In this document: one piece after another, positions 43,173 through 51,547 of the stretch
Layout of the letters: the number at the start of each line of letters is the position of its first letter
Numbering within the stretch: position 1 is the stretch's first letter
Source of the DNA: CAYMTR01 sp964393405
GTDB lineage: Bacteria; Bacteroidota; Bacteroidia; Bacteroidales; Prolixibacteraceae
Length of the DNA stretch: 64,000 nucleotides
NCBI GenBank assembly: GCA_964393405.1
Contig: CAYMTR010000004.1
Coordinates: 49,604 to 113,603 of the forward strand
Direction of reading: 5' to 3'
Position numbers and translations under genes: made by a program
The notes under the pieces: model-generated
Database searches by the model: none
Seen by the model: the letters and a program-made list of their open reading frames with translations, nothing else
What the model was told of the DNA's origin: nothing

Positions 43173-43790
43173 TTATTGTTTCTTTTTTTCTTCCTGAATA
43201 AGTTTCCTCAACCATTCGGGTATTGGACTTCCTGCAACCGGAACTCTGGCATAAGGAACACTTGAAAGACTGTTGACTCTTCCATGGGGTGTCTCCCGAT
43301 GACATTCCCAACAATCTCTGTCCTTCCTTTCAACATGAAAATCAGGCGATCGTTGTTTCATCTTTTCATCGGTGAGAAGGTTAGTATGGCATCTTATGCA
43401 ATTATTTTTGACAACTTTTTGCCCTGCTTCGTGAATGAATATTACCTGAGGTTCAAGTCTTAAGGCAAACATAGAAGAATGACGCAAACCATCCTTGGCT
43501 TTAAAGTAATACTTGTTAAAGATGTTGTTGTGGGGGACATGGCAGTCGTTACAGTTTGTAGCTTCTCTGTGACTGCTATGGCTCCAAGTAGCATACTGGG
43601 GCGCCATTATATGACAGTTCATACACGTCTCCGGTTTATCCGATAAATAGGATGGAGCTTTTGCAATATTGAAAGTAAAAAGTGTAAGTCCGCATGCAAT
43701 ACCTATAATAATTATCACGGGAACTTTCCATCTGTCGGGAGGTGTAAGTAATCTTACAAGGTATGCTAATATCAATTTTAGCTTTTCCAA
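43173..43790 (-). CDS. nrfH: Cytochrome c nitrite reductase, small membrane subunit
   Basis: A 205-aa NapC/NirT-type tetrahaem quinol dehydrogenase. One N-terminal helix (WKVPVIIIIGIACGLTLFTF) anchors it in the inner membrane. Four haem motifs: CMNCH, CNDCH, CIRCH and CWECH. It takes electrons from menaquinol and passes them to NrfA, encoded 10 bp downstream. No haem lyase (ccsBA) genes adjoin, so cytochrome maturation must be encoded elsewhere. A palindrome AAGTACTT (43852-43859) lies in the 134-bp upstream spacer, of unknown meaning. Confidence 0.95.
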   Translation of the reverse strand: MEKLKLILAYLVRLLTPPDRWKVPVIIIIGIACGLTLFTFNIAKAPSYLSDKPETCMNCHIMAPQYATWSHSSHREATNCNDCHVPHNNIFNKYYFKAKDGLRHSSMFALRLEPQVIFIHEAGQKVVKNNCIRCHTNLLTDEKMKQRSPDFHVERKDRDCWECHRETPHGRVNSLSSVPYARVPVAGSPIPEWLRKLIQEEKKKQ

Positions 43791-43924
43791 TACAACAAAT
43801 TTTGCTTTTCTATAAAGATAAAAATAATTCTTTATTTGCAGATAGTTGTGAAAGTACTTGTTCCGGAATAAGAATAGTTTTAAAATAGATAAGTATAGTA
43901 GTTCTCATTCATAATTGGATGATT

Positions 43925-45310
43925 TTACTCTTCCCTCCAGATTGATTTTAATGAGTTGATTTCAAGGTAATCTACAATAACTTCACCCCCAATTGTGTAA
44001 AGTTCGCACCTTTGTTTATCCATATCAGGGATAAAAGAGCTGCTGATTGAATATTTCCCTCCGTCGACAAATATCTCTATTGACGACCGGTCGACAAGTA
44101 TTTCAATATCTACTTTTTTGTTGACAGGTTTATAATTGATCTTACAGTTAAGCACAGATAGCTGTTCATGTACAACGCTGTAGTTAATCTCTGTGCCATT
44201 TCTGTCTTTGTCAGAACGGATGAAAAAGCCGAACTGGTCGCAATTCTTCAGGTCGATAATTCCCTTCAGGTGAAAGGAGGTCTCTTTAACTCTTGAAAGG
44301 ATGTTGTTGTTTATCCCCGGATAAATCTTCACGTCTTTCCATGTGTAATTTTTATTGTAAAGACTTTTAATTTCATCAATTGGCTTTCTGATTATTTCAA
44401 TCCCTGAACCATTGTCCTGCAGGTTGATTTCCTTCGGGAAAGATAACTGTCCGTTGGAAGGAAGGTCAGGATGCTGATCGCTTTTCAATTCAGAAAGGAC
44501 AATATAACGATCTTTGATCTTATCATGGAAACATATCGAGCCTCCTGTTTTTTTACCTTCATCAAACCTACTCAGAGGAGAGGTAAACTCAATTTTATTA
44601 TCCTTGAAATCACATATTGCATAAATACCCTTTTCAGTAAGAAGGAGCCATTTTTTATCATCGGGTTTGTTTGTAAGAGGTATTTCAATAAAACAAGGAA
44701 ACCCGTATTTAAAATTAAATGAGATGTGCTTCTGCCAGTTAATCCCCTCAGTTGATTCAAAAAGGTTCATCGTAGAGTCAGCTCTGTTATAATTCAGCAT
44801 ATATAGTTTATCGGATTTATCATCTTCGAATACAAATGGTTCGCTTTTGTTGAATTCTTCCAGACCTGCTACTTTTTCCTTTGTTAAAATGTTTATTTCT
44901 TTATCGATTTTAATTTTGTTAATACCTTCACCCCAGCTATTATACCACATCATTGCTCCGTCGCTATTTGCCGTAATGCTTCCCCACCAAGGGGTCAAAA
45001 GCATAGAGTCACTTACGTTTTCAGGCTGAGCAATAAAAACACTATCATGAACCCATCTCAATAAATCTTTACTGTGGGCATGCCCTAAATTAACAAATCC
45101 TTCCTGGAGATTATGCGGATTTAGCTGATAAAACAGATGGTATGTAGAGTCAACCTGGAAAACGGCAACTGGAGCTCCCATGCGGTTTATCTCAGGCGAA
45201 AAATGGTATTGCGGGCGATATGCCTCATTAAATTTAAGTTGCTTGCCCGATTGTGAGAAAGAGGATAATGTTAACGTTGCCAGGAAAATGAAAATAATGG
45301 TCTGTTTCAT
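43925..45310 (-). CDS. GH32-fold protein with degenerate active site (probable pseudoenzyme)
   Basis: A 461-aa secreted protein (signal peptide to about Gln20). The overall match to GH32 fructanases is clear: YRPQYHFSPE at 31-40, YHLFYQLNP at 57-65, LGHAHSKDLLRW at 75-86, and a C-terminal beta-sandwich with SIEIFVDGG. All three catalytic carboxylates are altered. The nucleophile Asp of the WMNDPNG block is Ala46 (block reads RMGAPVA), the RDP transition-state Asp is Glu157 (SEP), and the ECP acid/base Glu is Gly203 (GFP). The frame is intact with no stop. It is therefore probably a fructan- or sucrose-binding protein, or has a changed chemistry. It is monocistronic. Confidence 0.85.
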   Translation of the reverse strand: MKQTIIFIFLATLTLSSFSQSGKQLKFNEAYRPQYHFSPEINRMGAPVAVFQVDSTYHLFYQLNPHNLQEGFVNLGHAHSKDLLRWVHDSVFIAQPENVSDSMLLTPWWGSITANSDGAMMWYNSWGEGINKIKIDKEINILTKEKVAGLEEFNKSEPFVFEDDKSDKLYMLNYNRADSTMNLFESTEGINWQKHISFNFKYGFPCFIEIPLTNKPDDKKWLLLTEKGIYAICDFKDNKIEFTSPLSRFDEGKKTGGSICFHDKIKDRYIVLSELKSDQHPDLPSNGQLSFPKEINLQDNGSGIEIIRKPIDEIKSLYNKNYTWKDVKIYPGINNNILSRVKETSFHLKGIIDLKNCDQFGFFIRSDKDRNGTEINYSVVHEQLSVLNCKINYKPVNKKVDIEILVDRSSIEIFVDGGKYSISSSFIPDMDKQRCELYTIGGEVIVDYLEINSLKSIWREE

Positions 45311-45351
45311 CAGATTGTGTTGGTTTAAAAAAGCAAATATAATTATTTAAA

Positions 45352-46014
45352 CTACCAATTTACCGGTGTCAATCCTTTCGATTCAAGGAATTGGTTTGCT
45401 TTGCTGAAATGATGATTACCAAAAAAACCTCTCATTGCTGAAAGAGGAGAGGGATGAACCGATTCAAGCACAAGGTGTTTGTCCTTGTCAATCATTTCTC
45501 CCTTTTTTTGAGCATAAGCACCCCAAAGAAGGAATACAACATTGTTTCTTTTTTCAGATACTACTTTTATTACTTCATCGGTAAACTTTTCCCATCCTTT
45601 ATTTTGGTGAGAACCTGCAAAATGAGCTCTTACAGTTAATGTTGCATTCAGAAGCAACACTCCCTGTTTTGCCCACCTTGACAGATCGCCGCTTTCAGGA
45701 ACAGGTATGTGAAGGTCAGATTCTATTTCTTTGAAAATATTCCTCAATGAAGGTGGGAAAGTTATTCCATCCCTAACGGAAAAGCAAAGCCCGTGAGCTT
45801 GTCCCGGACCATGATACGGATCTTGTCCAATGATTACAACCTTGACGCTTTCGAATGGGCAAAGGTTGAAAGAATTGAATATATCCTTCCCTTGAGGGAA
45901 AATCTGATTTGTACGGTATTCTGATTTTACAAAGTCAGTAAGCTGTATGAAATACGGTTTTTCAAATTCATTTTTAAGAATTTCTTTCCAGCCAGGTTCT
46001 ATTTTTACGTCCAT
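45352..46014 (-). CDS. ung: Uracil-DNA glycosylase
   Basis: A 220-aa family 1 UDG that removes uracil from DNA. Motifs: VIIGQDPYHGPGQAHGLCFSV (catalytic Asp in GQDPYHG), LLLNATLTV, and HPSPLSAMRGFFG with the catalytic His and Leu-intercalation loop. The ATG at 46014 (MDVKIEPGWKEIL) matches the family start; a GTG at 46053 would add 13 residues and is less likely. Confidence 0.96.
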   Translation of the reverse strand: MDVKIEPGWKEILKNEFEKPYFIQLTDFVKSEYRTNQIFPQGKDIFNSFNLCPFESVKVVIIGQDPYHGPGQAHGLCFSVRDGITFPPSLRNIFKEIESDLHIPVPESGDLSRWAKQGVLLLNATLTVRAHFAGSHQNKGWEKFTDEVIKVVSEKRNNVVFLLWGAYAQKKGEMIDKDKHLVLESVHPSPLSAMRGFFGNHHFSKANQFLESKGLTPVNW

Positions 46015-46161
46015 TGATATAGAATTAAAGTGATTAAAATTAACAATACTCACCCCTAAAACAAATTCTCAAATGGAAATATAAAGTGTAATTTTAATGT
46101 CAGATTAATATATCGGATAAATTGATACAAATTCATTAGATATTCGTTTTAATTATTGAAG

Positions 46162-46677
46162 ATGACTGAGCAGGAATTTAAAGACAAGGTGCTTCCTTTT
46201 TCTAAGAACGTTTTCCCCATGGCAAAGCGGATGCTGGGCGATACCGACTCTGCCAGTGATGCAGTTCAGCATAGCATGATGAAGTTATGGGAGAACAGGA
46301 AAAAACTTGTTAAATGCAACAACCTGAAAGCATTTGTTTTTACAGTAGTTAGAAATGTTTGTATTGATGAAATAAAAAGGAAAAAACCTGTGACTTTTAA
46401 TCAGTCCCCAGTACATATTTCTCATGCACATGTTTTAAACGACCGGCATGAAAAAGATGAACTAATAATCATTGTGCAGCAGGCAATAAATGAATTGCCT
46501 GTTAATCAACGTGAAGTTATAAGTATGAGAGACATTGACTGTCTTGAATTTGAAGAAATTGCAGAAGTAACAGAAACAGACATCGCTTATGTTAGGGTAC
46601 TGTTATCCAGAGCAAGAAAAACGGTAAAAGAAAAAATAGAAAAGATATATGCTTATGAAGCACTTGGAAGAAAATGA
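46162..46677 (+). CDS. ECF RNA polymerase sigma factor
   Basis: A sigma-70 family protein of 171 aa from the ATG at 46162. Region 2 contains AKRMLGDTDSASDAVQHSMMKLWENR; region 4 contains NELPVNQREVISMRDIDCLEFEEIAEVTE and a helix-turn-helix. The next gene overlaps it by up to 29 bp and encodes a one-helix protein that is a natural anti-sigma candidate. Then comes a DUF4252 protein. This sigma, short membrane protein and DUF4252 order is common in Bacteroidota, but its signal is unknown. Confidence 0.9.
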   Translation: MTEQEFKDKVLPFSKNVFPMAKRMLGDTDSASDAVQHSMMKLWENRKKLVKCNNLKAFVFTVVRNVCIDEIKRKKPVTFNQSPVHISHAHVLNDRHEKDELIIIVQQAINELPVNQREVISMRDIDCLEFEEIAEVTETDIAYVRVLLSRARKTVKEKIEKIYAYEALGRK

Positions 46678-47014
46678 GTTTAATGATATTTACGAAGAAT
46701 ATCTGACGCAGATGAAAAAATGTCCAGACAATATTGAAAGCGAAGTCTGGAATGCTATTCAACGTAAAAGACACAGCAAATCTATCGTGCTTTCTATTGT
46801 AGGGATTGCAGCATCAATACTAATTCTTGTTGGCATATTTTCAACTATAAGCTATCAGCAAAAAAAAGTAGATATCGAAACTCAGTTTGCTATGATAGAG
46901 CAGGCTCTGAACTTTACATCTTCTGAACTGTCGCATGAAGGCAACAGCAATGTCGACATTTTATACGAAGACGATGTAATTACTATTGTTGCTGAATCCC
47001 AAATTAGTAAATAA
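46649..47014 (+). CDS. Short single-helix membrane protein, candidate anti-sigma factor
   Basis: A 121-aa protein. The N-terminal cytoplasmic part (about 1-45) is acidic and helical (EENEFNDIYEEYL, SEVWNAIQRKRH), with one transmembrane helix (VLSIVGIAASILILVGIF) and a periplasmic tail of about 50 residues. Starts at 46649 and 46655 are both possible; both overlap the sigma gene, implying coupled translation. No zinc-binding anti-sigma motif is seen. The assignment rests on topology and position only. Confidence 0.6.
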   Translation: MLMKHLEENEFNDIYEEYLTQMKKCPDNIESEVWNAIQRKRHSKSIVLSIVGIAASILILVGIFSTISYQQKKVDIETQFAMIEQALNFTSSELSHEGNSNVDILYEDDVITIVAESQISK

Positions 47015-47024
47015 ATTCTTTGTT

Positions 47025-48020
47025 ATGAAACTTAACAAATTGCTCGTAGTTTTTTTAATTCTTGCTTCCATTGGTGTTTCAGCTCAGAAACCTTTCAGAG
47101 AAATATCAGAAATATACAGACAACAAAAACAATACTTTGCAACTGAGCTCAATAAACGTACTATTAATATGTACCTTAAGGAGAAGAATCCCGGGAAGGA
47201 AGTCAGGGAGGTGCTTGAAAATATTGAAGATCTTAAAGTTCTCAATTTTTCAATGACAGGTGTCGATAATATTCCTTTATTTATAGATGATGTTTACCGG
47301 AAGTATAGACTCGTAGATTATCAGCCATTCAAGGTTGATAAAAGTACTTATGAAAATAGAATGGTGTTTCTGAAGGAATCGGGTGATACTTACTCTGATC
47401 TTTTGCTTATAAATACTAGTATGAACGTTGTTTCGCTTATTGAGATCAAGGGAAAGATTGATATTGAGAAGATTTCAGTGTTGAAGAACGTCCTTAAGGT
47501 TAATGGACTTGAAGCTTTGTCTGGAATTAAAAATAAAGTTGAGAATAATAACGAAGGGAACAAGGGAATCAAGGTTTGTAATAAAAACGGTGCGGAACTT
47601 ATGGGCACAGAAAATGAACCTAAGTTGCTGATAAATGGTTACGCTTCGAAAGAAAACCTTAATAGTACAATGAACAACCTAAACCCTGAATGTATTCAAA
47701 GCATTAATGTTGTTAAATCTCAAGAGTCGGCCAAGCATGGTTATCCCAATGGCATGATAGAAGTTCAGCTTAAGGGTAACACTAACGAACTCTTTATTGT
47801 ATGCGATGGAACTCTTTATTTCGGGCAGAATGGATATATACAGACAATTAAGATTGATGATGACTGTGGTCCAAGTTTATTGGTCGACTGTTCCGAAAAA
47901 CCATTATCAGAAATAATGAAAATGAAGCCGCAACAGGTCAAATCAATAAAACTTACTACTGACCCCCTTAATTGCAACGGTAAACACTCAGGAGAATTTG
48001 TTGTTCTTGAAACAAAGTGA
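47025..48020 (+). CDS. DUF4252 protein with two plug-like C-terminal segments
   Basis: A 331-aa protein from the ATG at 47025, with a signal peptide (LLVVFLILASIGVSAQ). Residues about 20-160 match the DUF4252 pattern (helix-rich start, then TYSDLLLINTSMNVVSLIEIKGKIDIEK). Residues about 190-255 read like a TonB-receptor plug strand set: PKLLINGYASKENL, then NPECIQSINVVKSQESAKHGYPNGMIEVQLKG. A second weaker copy spans about 260-331 (LLVDCSEKPLSEIMKMKPQQVKSIKL). The combination is unusual. It follows the sigma and one-helix genes and is likely a periplasmic sensor or effector. Confidence 0.75.
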   Translation: MKLNKLLVVFLILASIGVSAQKPFREISEIYRQQKQYFATELNKRTINMYLKEKNPGKEVREVLENIEDLKVLNFSMTGVDNIPLFIDDVYRKYRLVDYQPFKVDKSTYENRMVFLKESGDTYSDLLLINTSMNVVSLIEIKGKIDIEKISVLKNVLKVNGLEALSGIKNKVENNNEGNKGIKVCNKNGAELMGTENEPKLLINGYASKENLNSTMNNLNPECIQSINVVKSQESAKHGYPNGMIEVQLKGNTNELFIVCDGTLYFGQNGYIQTIKIDDDCGPSLLVDCSEKPLSEIMKMKPQQVKSIKLTTDPLNCNGKHSGEFVVLETK

Positions 48021-48054
48021 CCACTCAATGTTAGGGATATTATAAATAGCGTGC

Positions 48055-48062
48055 TATTTTTG
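48055..48062 (+). promoter_or_regulatory. -7 element before the HAD hydrolase gene
   Basis: TATTTTTG, an exact TAnnTTTG match, 18 bases before the ATG at 48080. No clear TTTG at -33. Start near 48069. Confidence 0.5.
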
Positions 48063-48079
48063 CGCGATATTTATTAGTC

Positions 48080-48826
48080 ATGGGAGAAAATAAGGAAATT
48101 AAGGATGCATTTGATAAATTCATCAAAAGCTTAAACGTAAAGTTTGATTTTAAGAACATTTTTTTTGATATGGATGGCGTGCTCTACGACTCCATGCCTA
48201 TGCATTCTAAATCATGGTTTCAGGTGTTCAGGGAAAACGGACTCGATGTTGATGAGTCGGAACCTTATATGAACGAAGGGGCTACAGCTGTCTATACTAT
48301 AAGGAAACTATTCAAAAAATATCTTGGACAAGAGGTGCCTGACGAAGTTTGTGAAAAGATTAAAAACCGGAAACACCATATTATGTCATCACTCCCAGAA
48401 CCCGGGGTAATGTCCCACATGAAGGAACTTCTCGAACTTATAAAAAAAGATGGTATTGACAGCTGGGTTGTAACAGGCTCTGCCCAGCATAATTTGCTTA
48501 ACAGGCTTGAAGTGGAATTCAAAGGATCAGTGAGACGTGACAAGATGATCACTGCTCATGATGTTAGGCAAGGGAAACCACACCCTGAACCTTATCTGAA
48601 GGGGCTAAATAAATCAGGATATAAAATCTCTGAATCAATTGTTGTTGAAAATGCTCCTCTTGGTGTAGAATCAGCAAAAGCAGCAGGTCTATTTACCATA
48701 GCAATTAATACAGGTCCCTTAGATCCTAAGGTACTTAAAGATGCTGGCGCAGATATTGTTCTTCCCGGAAGCAAGGAGTTGTTTGAGTTGTGGCCTATTA
48801 TTAATAGCGTGCTAAAGAATAATTGA
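48080..48826 (+). CDS. HAD-superfamily phosphatase, beta-phosphoglucomutase-like
   Basis: A 248-aa cytoplasmic enzyme. Motif I FFDMDGVLYDSMP (nucleophile Asp and general acid Asp), motif II TGSAQ, motif III lysine in GKPHPEPYLKG, motif IV VVENAPLGVESAKAAG. A helical cap sits between motifs I and II, as in the beta-phosphoglucomutase and sugar-phosphatase subgroup. The substrate is probably a sugar phosphate but cannot be stated. The first 25 residues (MGENKEIKDAFDKFIKSL) are an extra helix before the core. Monocistronic. Confidence 0.9.
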   Translation: MGENKEIKDAFDKFIKSLNVKFDFKNIFFDMDGVLYDSMPMHSKSWFQVFRENGLDVDESEPYMNEGATAVYTIRKLFKKYLGQEVPDEVCEKIKNRKHHIMSSLPEPGVMSHMKELLELIKKDGIDSWVVTGSAQHNLLNRLEVEFKGSVRRDKMITAHDVRQGKPHPEPYLKGLNKSGYKISESIVVENAPLGVESAKAAGLFTIAINTGPLDPKVLKDAGADIVLPGSKELFELWPIINSVLKNN

Positions 48827-48829
48827 TCT

Positions 48830-49345
48830 TTAATAGAAATCAACTAGCTCAATATCAAACATCACAACTGAATTTGCTGGCACTATGCCCCAGTCAACAT
48901 CCCCATATCCATAAAACGAAGGTATTAATAGTTTTATCTTTCCCCCTTTTCCAATCTTCGGAATTCCAATCCTCCATCCCGAAATCAAGCGATTTAAAAT
49001 CGAGGTAAATGTTACACCATCATAAGTTTGGTCAAATACTGTTCCGTCAATAAGATATCCTTTGTACAAGATCGTGATTACAGAATAATCGTTAGGATGA
49101 TTTTCGTCCCCTGCTTCTTCGATTATATAGTAAATACCGGTAGTGTCTTTTACTGCAACCAAGCTGCTGTCAGTAAGGTATTTTTCAATCGTAACTGTGT
49201 CCTTGCCAAATTGCTCCTGAAGCTTTGCATAGTACAACTGCTGTTGCCTCTGGGTTTCTTCATATTCTTCATCAAGGTCAACGCAACTGTTGAAAGCAAC
49301 CAATCCCGAGATGGCAATAAAGAGGAAGACAAAAAATCTTTTCAT
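48830..49345 (-). CDS. FKBP-type peptidyl-prolyl isomerase lipoprotein
   Basis: A 171-aa protein from the ATG at 49345; an upstream in-frame start would break the signal peptide. Lipobox NSC after a hydrophobic helix, so lipid-anchored. Residues about 75-171 form the FKBP fold: SVITILYKGYLIDGTVFDQT, GWRIGIPKIGKGGKIKLLIP, and YGDVDWGIVPANSVVMFDIELVDF. It catalyses proline isomerisation during envelope protein folding. Last gene of the phoH-purC-FKBP group, 10 bp after purC. Confidence 0.9.
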   Translation of the reverse strand: MKRFFVFLFIAISGLVAFNSCVDLDEEYEETQRQQQLYYAKLQEQFGKDTVTIEKYLTDSSLVAVKDTTGIYYIIEEAGDENHPNDYSVITILYKGYLIDGTVFDQTYDGVTFTSILNRLISGWRIGIPKIGKGGKIKLLIPSFYGYGDVDWGIVPANSVVMFDIELVDFY

Positions 49346-49355
49346 ATTAGTTGTG

Positions 49356-50306
49356 TTATAATTTAGTTTCAATAAATGATCGTATATTCTTTTCTATTCG
49401 TTCCATCACGTTGCCGACATCTGCTTTTACAAATTTGTCACCCGTAATGTTTTCGTAAAGCTCAATATATCTTTCGCTTACACTGGTTACAAAATCCTCC
49501 GACATTTCAGGTATTGTCTGCCCATCCTTGCCTTGGAACCCGTTTTCTATTAACCATTGACGGACAAACTCCTTTGAAAGTTGCTTCTGGGCTTCATTAT
49601 TTTTAAATCGCTCTTCATATCCCTTAAGATAAAAATACCGTGAAGAGTCAGGCGTATGGATTTCATCAATAAGATAAATCTTGCCGTCTTTCTTTCCAAA
49701 CTCATATTTTGTATCTACGAGTATAAGTCCCATTTTAGCAGCAATCTCTGTTCCTCTGTGAAATATAGCCTGAGTATATTTTTCAAGCATCTCATAGTCT
49801 TCTTTTGAAACTATACCTTGTGAGATAATATCTTCTTTTGAAATATCTTCATCATGTCCAACGGCGGCTTTAGTAGTTGGGGTAATTATAGGCTTTTCAA
49901 ACTTTTGATTTTCTTTCATTCCTTCAGGCATCACATTTCCACAAAGAGTGCGTTTCCCTTCCTTATATTCACGCCATGCGTGTCCTGTAAGGTAGCCCCT
50001 GATTACCATTTCTACTTTGAACGGTTCACACTTGTGTCCTACTGTTACCATTGGATCAGGAGTGGCAATTTTCCAATTAGGTACAATATCGCTTGTGGCA
50101 TCAAGAAATTTAGCAGCAATCTGATTCAATACCTGACCTTTGTAAGGTATGCCCTTTGGAAGTACAACATCGAAGGCTGAAATACGGTCTGAAACTATCA
50201 TTACAAAGTAATCGTTGTTAATATCGTATACATCTCTTACTTTACCGTGGTAAACACTTCTTTGTCCCGGAAAGTTAAAGTCTGTTTTTACAATTGCATT
50301 GCTCAT
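49356..50306 (-). CDS. purC: Phosphoribosylaminoimidazole-succinocarboxamide synthase
   Basis: A 316-aa SAICAR synthase that joins aspartate to CAIR in purine synthesis. Motifs: HGKVRDVYDINNDYFVMIVS, SAFDVVLPKGIPYKG, VEMVIRGYLTGHAWREY, ILVDTKYEFGKKDGKIYLIDEIHTPDSSRY. It is the longer (about 300 aa) form found in Bacteroidota and yeast. Between phoH (25 bp) and the FKBP gene (10 bp) on the same strand. Confidence 0.97.
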   Translation of the reverse strand: MSNAIVKTDFNFPGQRSVYHGKVRDVYDINNDYFVMIVSDRISAFDVVLPKGIPYKGQVLNQIAAKFLDATSDIVPNWKIATPDPMVTVGHKCEPFKVEMVIRGYLTGHAWREYKEGKRTLCGNVMPEGMKENQKFEKPIITPTTKAAVGHDEDISKEDIISQGIVSKEDYEMLEKYTQAIFHRGTEIAAKMGLILVDTKYEFGKKDGKIYLIDEIHTPDSSRYFYLKGYEERFKNNEAQKQLSKEFVRQWLIENGFQGKDGQTIPEMSEDFVTSVSERYIELYENITGDKFVKADVGNVMERIEKNIRSFIETKL

Positions 50307-50331
50307 AATTGGAAATATTTAAATTGTTCAT

Positions 50332-51330
50332 TTATTCATTTATTTCTTTTTGGCTGTTTTTCTTCTCCTCACGGCGGGCATCAATTTCAGCCTGATGTTT
50401 TTCGTATGCAGCTACAATGTCGCGTACAAGTTTATGCCTCACAATGTCGTTCTGGTCAAATTTCACAATTGAGATACCATCAATTCCGTTAAGTATCCGC
50501 ATTGCTTGTATTAAACCCGAATCATTTCTTCTGGGAAGATCAATTTGTGTCTCATCACCTGTCACAATGAATTTTGTGTTCATCCCCATTCTTGTAAGAA
50601 ACATCTTAAGCTGGTTAATTGTTGTGTTTTGTGCTTCATCAAGAATTACAAAAGCATTGCTTAAAGTTCTACCTCTCATGAATGCCAATGGGGCAATTTC
50701 AATTATCTTGTCTTTCATGAATTCCTCAAGTTTCTTCTGTGGAATCATATCCCCAAGTGCATCGTACAATGGCTGTAGGTATGGGTCTATCTTCTCCTTT
50801 AGGTCGCCTGGTAAAAACCCGAGCCTTTCTCCTGCCTCAACTGCCGGACGACTTAAGATGATCTTTCGGATTTCATGGTTTTTTAGTGCTTTTACAGCAA
50901 GGGCTATAGCTGTATATGTTTTACCTGTTCCTGCAGGACCAATGGCAAATACAAGATCATTCTTTTCTGTCACTTCCACGAGTTTTCTCTGATTTGGAGT
51001 GCGGGCTCTGACAGGACGACCGTTGATGCCGAAGACAAGAATATCGGAATTCTCAGGTATTACACCATCAGCCTGCATCTGTTCAGATATTATCTGAATG
51101 ATTGTTGCTTCAGGCAGAGAGTGAAATTCATGGTAATGATCAAGTAATTCGTTGAATTTCAATTCGAAACCTGCAATATCTTCTTCGCTTCCCTTGGCTT
51201 TGACAACATCGCCCCGAGCCATTATTTTTAGCTTGGGAAAGAATGACTTTATAAGGTCAAGCTTTGTATTGTTTACACCATAAAATTCAAGAAGATCAAC
51301 TCCTTCGAGAAAAAATGTCTTTTCGTACAT
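50332..51330 (-). CDS. PhoH-like ATPase
   Basis: A 332-aa protein. N-terminal KH-like domain about 10-80; P-loop GPAGTGKTYTAIALAVKAL about 140; SRPAVEAGERLGFLPGDLKEK; Walker B AFVILDEAQNTT; TGDETQIDLP. This is the YbeZ/PhoH core, tied to RNA metabolism together with YbeY; an RNA helicase-like role is likely. Start at the ATG 51330; the TTG one codon earlier is not needed. First gene of its group. A -7 element TATTTTTG (plus 51358-51365) lies upstream. Confidence 0.93.
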   Translation of the reverse strand: MYEKTFFLEGVDLLEFYGVNNTKLDLIKSFFPKLKIMARGDVVKAKGSEEDIAGFELKFNELLDHYHEFHSLPEATIIQIISEQMQADGVIPENSDILVFGINGRPVRARTPNQRKLVEVTEKNDLVFAIGPAGTGKTYTAIALAVKALKNHEIRKIILSRPAVEAGERLGFLPGDLKEKIDPYLQPLYDALGDMIPQKKLEEFMKDKIIEIAPLAFMRGRTLSNAFVILDEAQNTTINQLKMFLTRMGMNTKFIVTGDETQIDLPRRNDSGLIQAMRILNGIDGISIVKFDQNDIVRHKLVRDIVAAYEKHQAEIDARREEKKNSQKEINE

Positions 51331-51357
51331 CAATGATTATTAAAAATTAGACTATCG

Positions 51358-51365
51358 CAAAAATA
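51358..51365 (-). promoter_or_regulatory. -7 element before phoH-like gene
   Basis: The minus strand reads TATTTTTG, matching TAnnTTTG, with start near 51351, about 21 bases before the ATG. No clear -33 element. Confidence 0.45.
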
Positions 51366-51547
51366 ACTACTTTTTTGATATAAGATTTATCCTTCTTTCA
51401 GCTTGCACTTTTCAATGATTAAAAGATAACAATGCCCTAGCGATTTCTGAAAAAACATCTTTATAGGGATAAAAACCTCCTGTTCGTAGATTCCATTTTT
51501 AAAGATGCAAGCATATAAGGTAATTTCACAGCAAAAATATATTTAGC

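Noticed and set aside
43845..43870. FNR/CRP-type operator upstream of nrfH
   Set aside because: Only the 8-bp palindrome AAGTACTT is symmetric; the flanking bases do not form a TTGAT/ATCAA or TGTGA/TCACA site.
50417..50992. 191-codon plus-strand frame opposite the PhoH-like gene
   Set aside because: Antisense to the P-loop and Walker B coding region of a well-supported gene.
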